A stretch of 15,192 nt of DNA from CBDVAK01 sp965371945 (lineage in GTDB: Bacteria > Pseudomonadota > Gammaproteobacteria > Competibacterales > JAHEDQ01), in assembly GCA_965371945.1 (NCBI GenBank), contig CBDVAK010000053.1, positions 1 to 15,192 on the forward strand, read 5' to 3'. The notes under the pieces are model-generated. The model worked only from the letters and a program-made list of their open reading frames with translations, made no database searches and had not been told where the DNA came from. The first letter of the stretch is position 1; every line of letters begins with the position of its first letter. Position numbers and translations under genes: made by a program. Below are positions 15,098 through 15,192 of this stretch, piece after piece.

Positions 15098-15156
15098 CTG
15101 TCATGTACCTGTCGTGGTCCGCTCCATCGCGGCCGGCTATGGTACTACGACGTTGA

Positions 15157-15170
15157 ACACGCGTGTACAC
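15157..15170. promoter_or_regulatory. Overlapping palindromes upstream of the OmpA-C-like gene
   Basis: ACACGCGTGT (15157-15166) and GTGTACAC (15163-15170) overlap, 60-73 bases upstream of the GTG at 15097. This is a plausible operator for the minus-strand operon; no promoter hexamers of quality are seen beside it. Confidence 0.3.
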
Positions 15171-15192
15171 CCGCTGAGTCACGGGTCCCGAT

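Overview
The window looks like chromosomal DNA of a gammaproteobacterium. The evidence is a full-length cobalamin-dependent methionine synthase (MetH) with residue numbering almost the same as the E. coli enzyme, a DUF4426 lipid/periplasm-type small protein (a mainly gammaproteobacterial family), a class III cyclase fused to a TolB-like domain and TPR repeats (common in marine and sulfur-oxidising gammaproteobacteria), and high G+C across most genes. I cannot name genus or order. I see no rRNA, tRNA, CRISPR array or intact transposase.

Layout. (1) 63-2415 is the accessory-looking end. A 641-residue minus-strand protein has a sigma-70 region-4-like helix-turn-helix at its N-terminus, a winged-helix segment in the middle and a C-terminal QLTLF pentapeptide that matches the bacterial sliding-clamp-binding consensus. 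Thirty bases upstream of it lie the remains of a decayed amidohydrolase gene that has lost its middle and its reading frame. (2) 2416-2845 is non-coding and carries two adjacent strong stem-loops. (3) 2846-5411 (minus) holds a membrane-anchored cyclase/TolB/TPR protein and a small hotdog-fold thioesterase. (4) 5476-8244 (plus) holds an HDOD-SpoIIE-type PP2C phosphatase signalling protein, a 408-base leader region with a 24-base near-perfect palindrome, and an exported lipase/esterase. (5) 8272-9082 holds a 71-residue two-helix membrane protein divergent from a TerB-like protein. (6) 9067-12762 (minus) is metH, whose last 16 bases overlap the 3' end of the TerB-like gene tail to tail. (7) 12763-12973 is the metH / DUF4426 divergent promoter region, with an operator-like dyad on the DUF4426 -10 box. 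(8) 13493-15097 (minus) is a two-gene unit: a single-helix-anchored periplasmic protein with an OmpA-C-like region, followed by a six-helix BPSS1780-like membrane protein.

How they fit together. Most of the window is ordinary housekeeping and signalling: methyl transfer from methyltetrahydrofolate to homocysteine, thioester hydrolysis, cyclic-nucleotide signalling and serine/threonine dephosphorylation. The most unusual object is the sigma-region-4/winged-helix protein with the clamp motif. On sequence grounds it could link transcription or DNA recognition to the replication clamp, but that is inference. A second point is the pairing of metH with DUF4426; in Pseudomonas, DUF4426 sits beside the methionine genes metX and metW.
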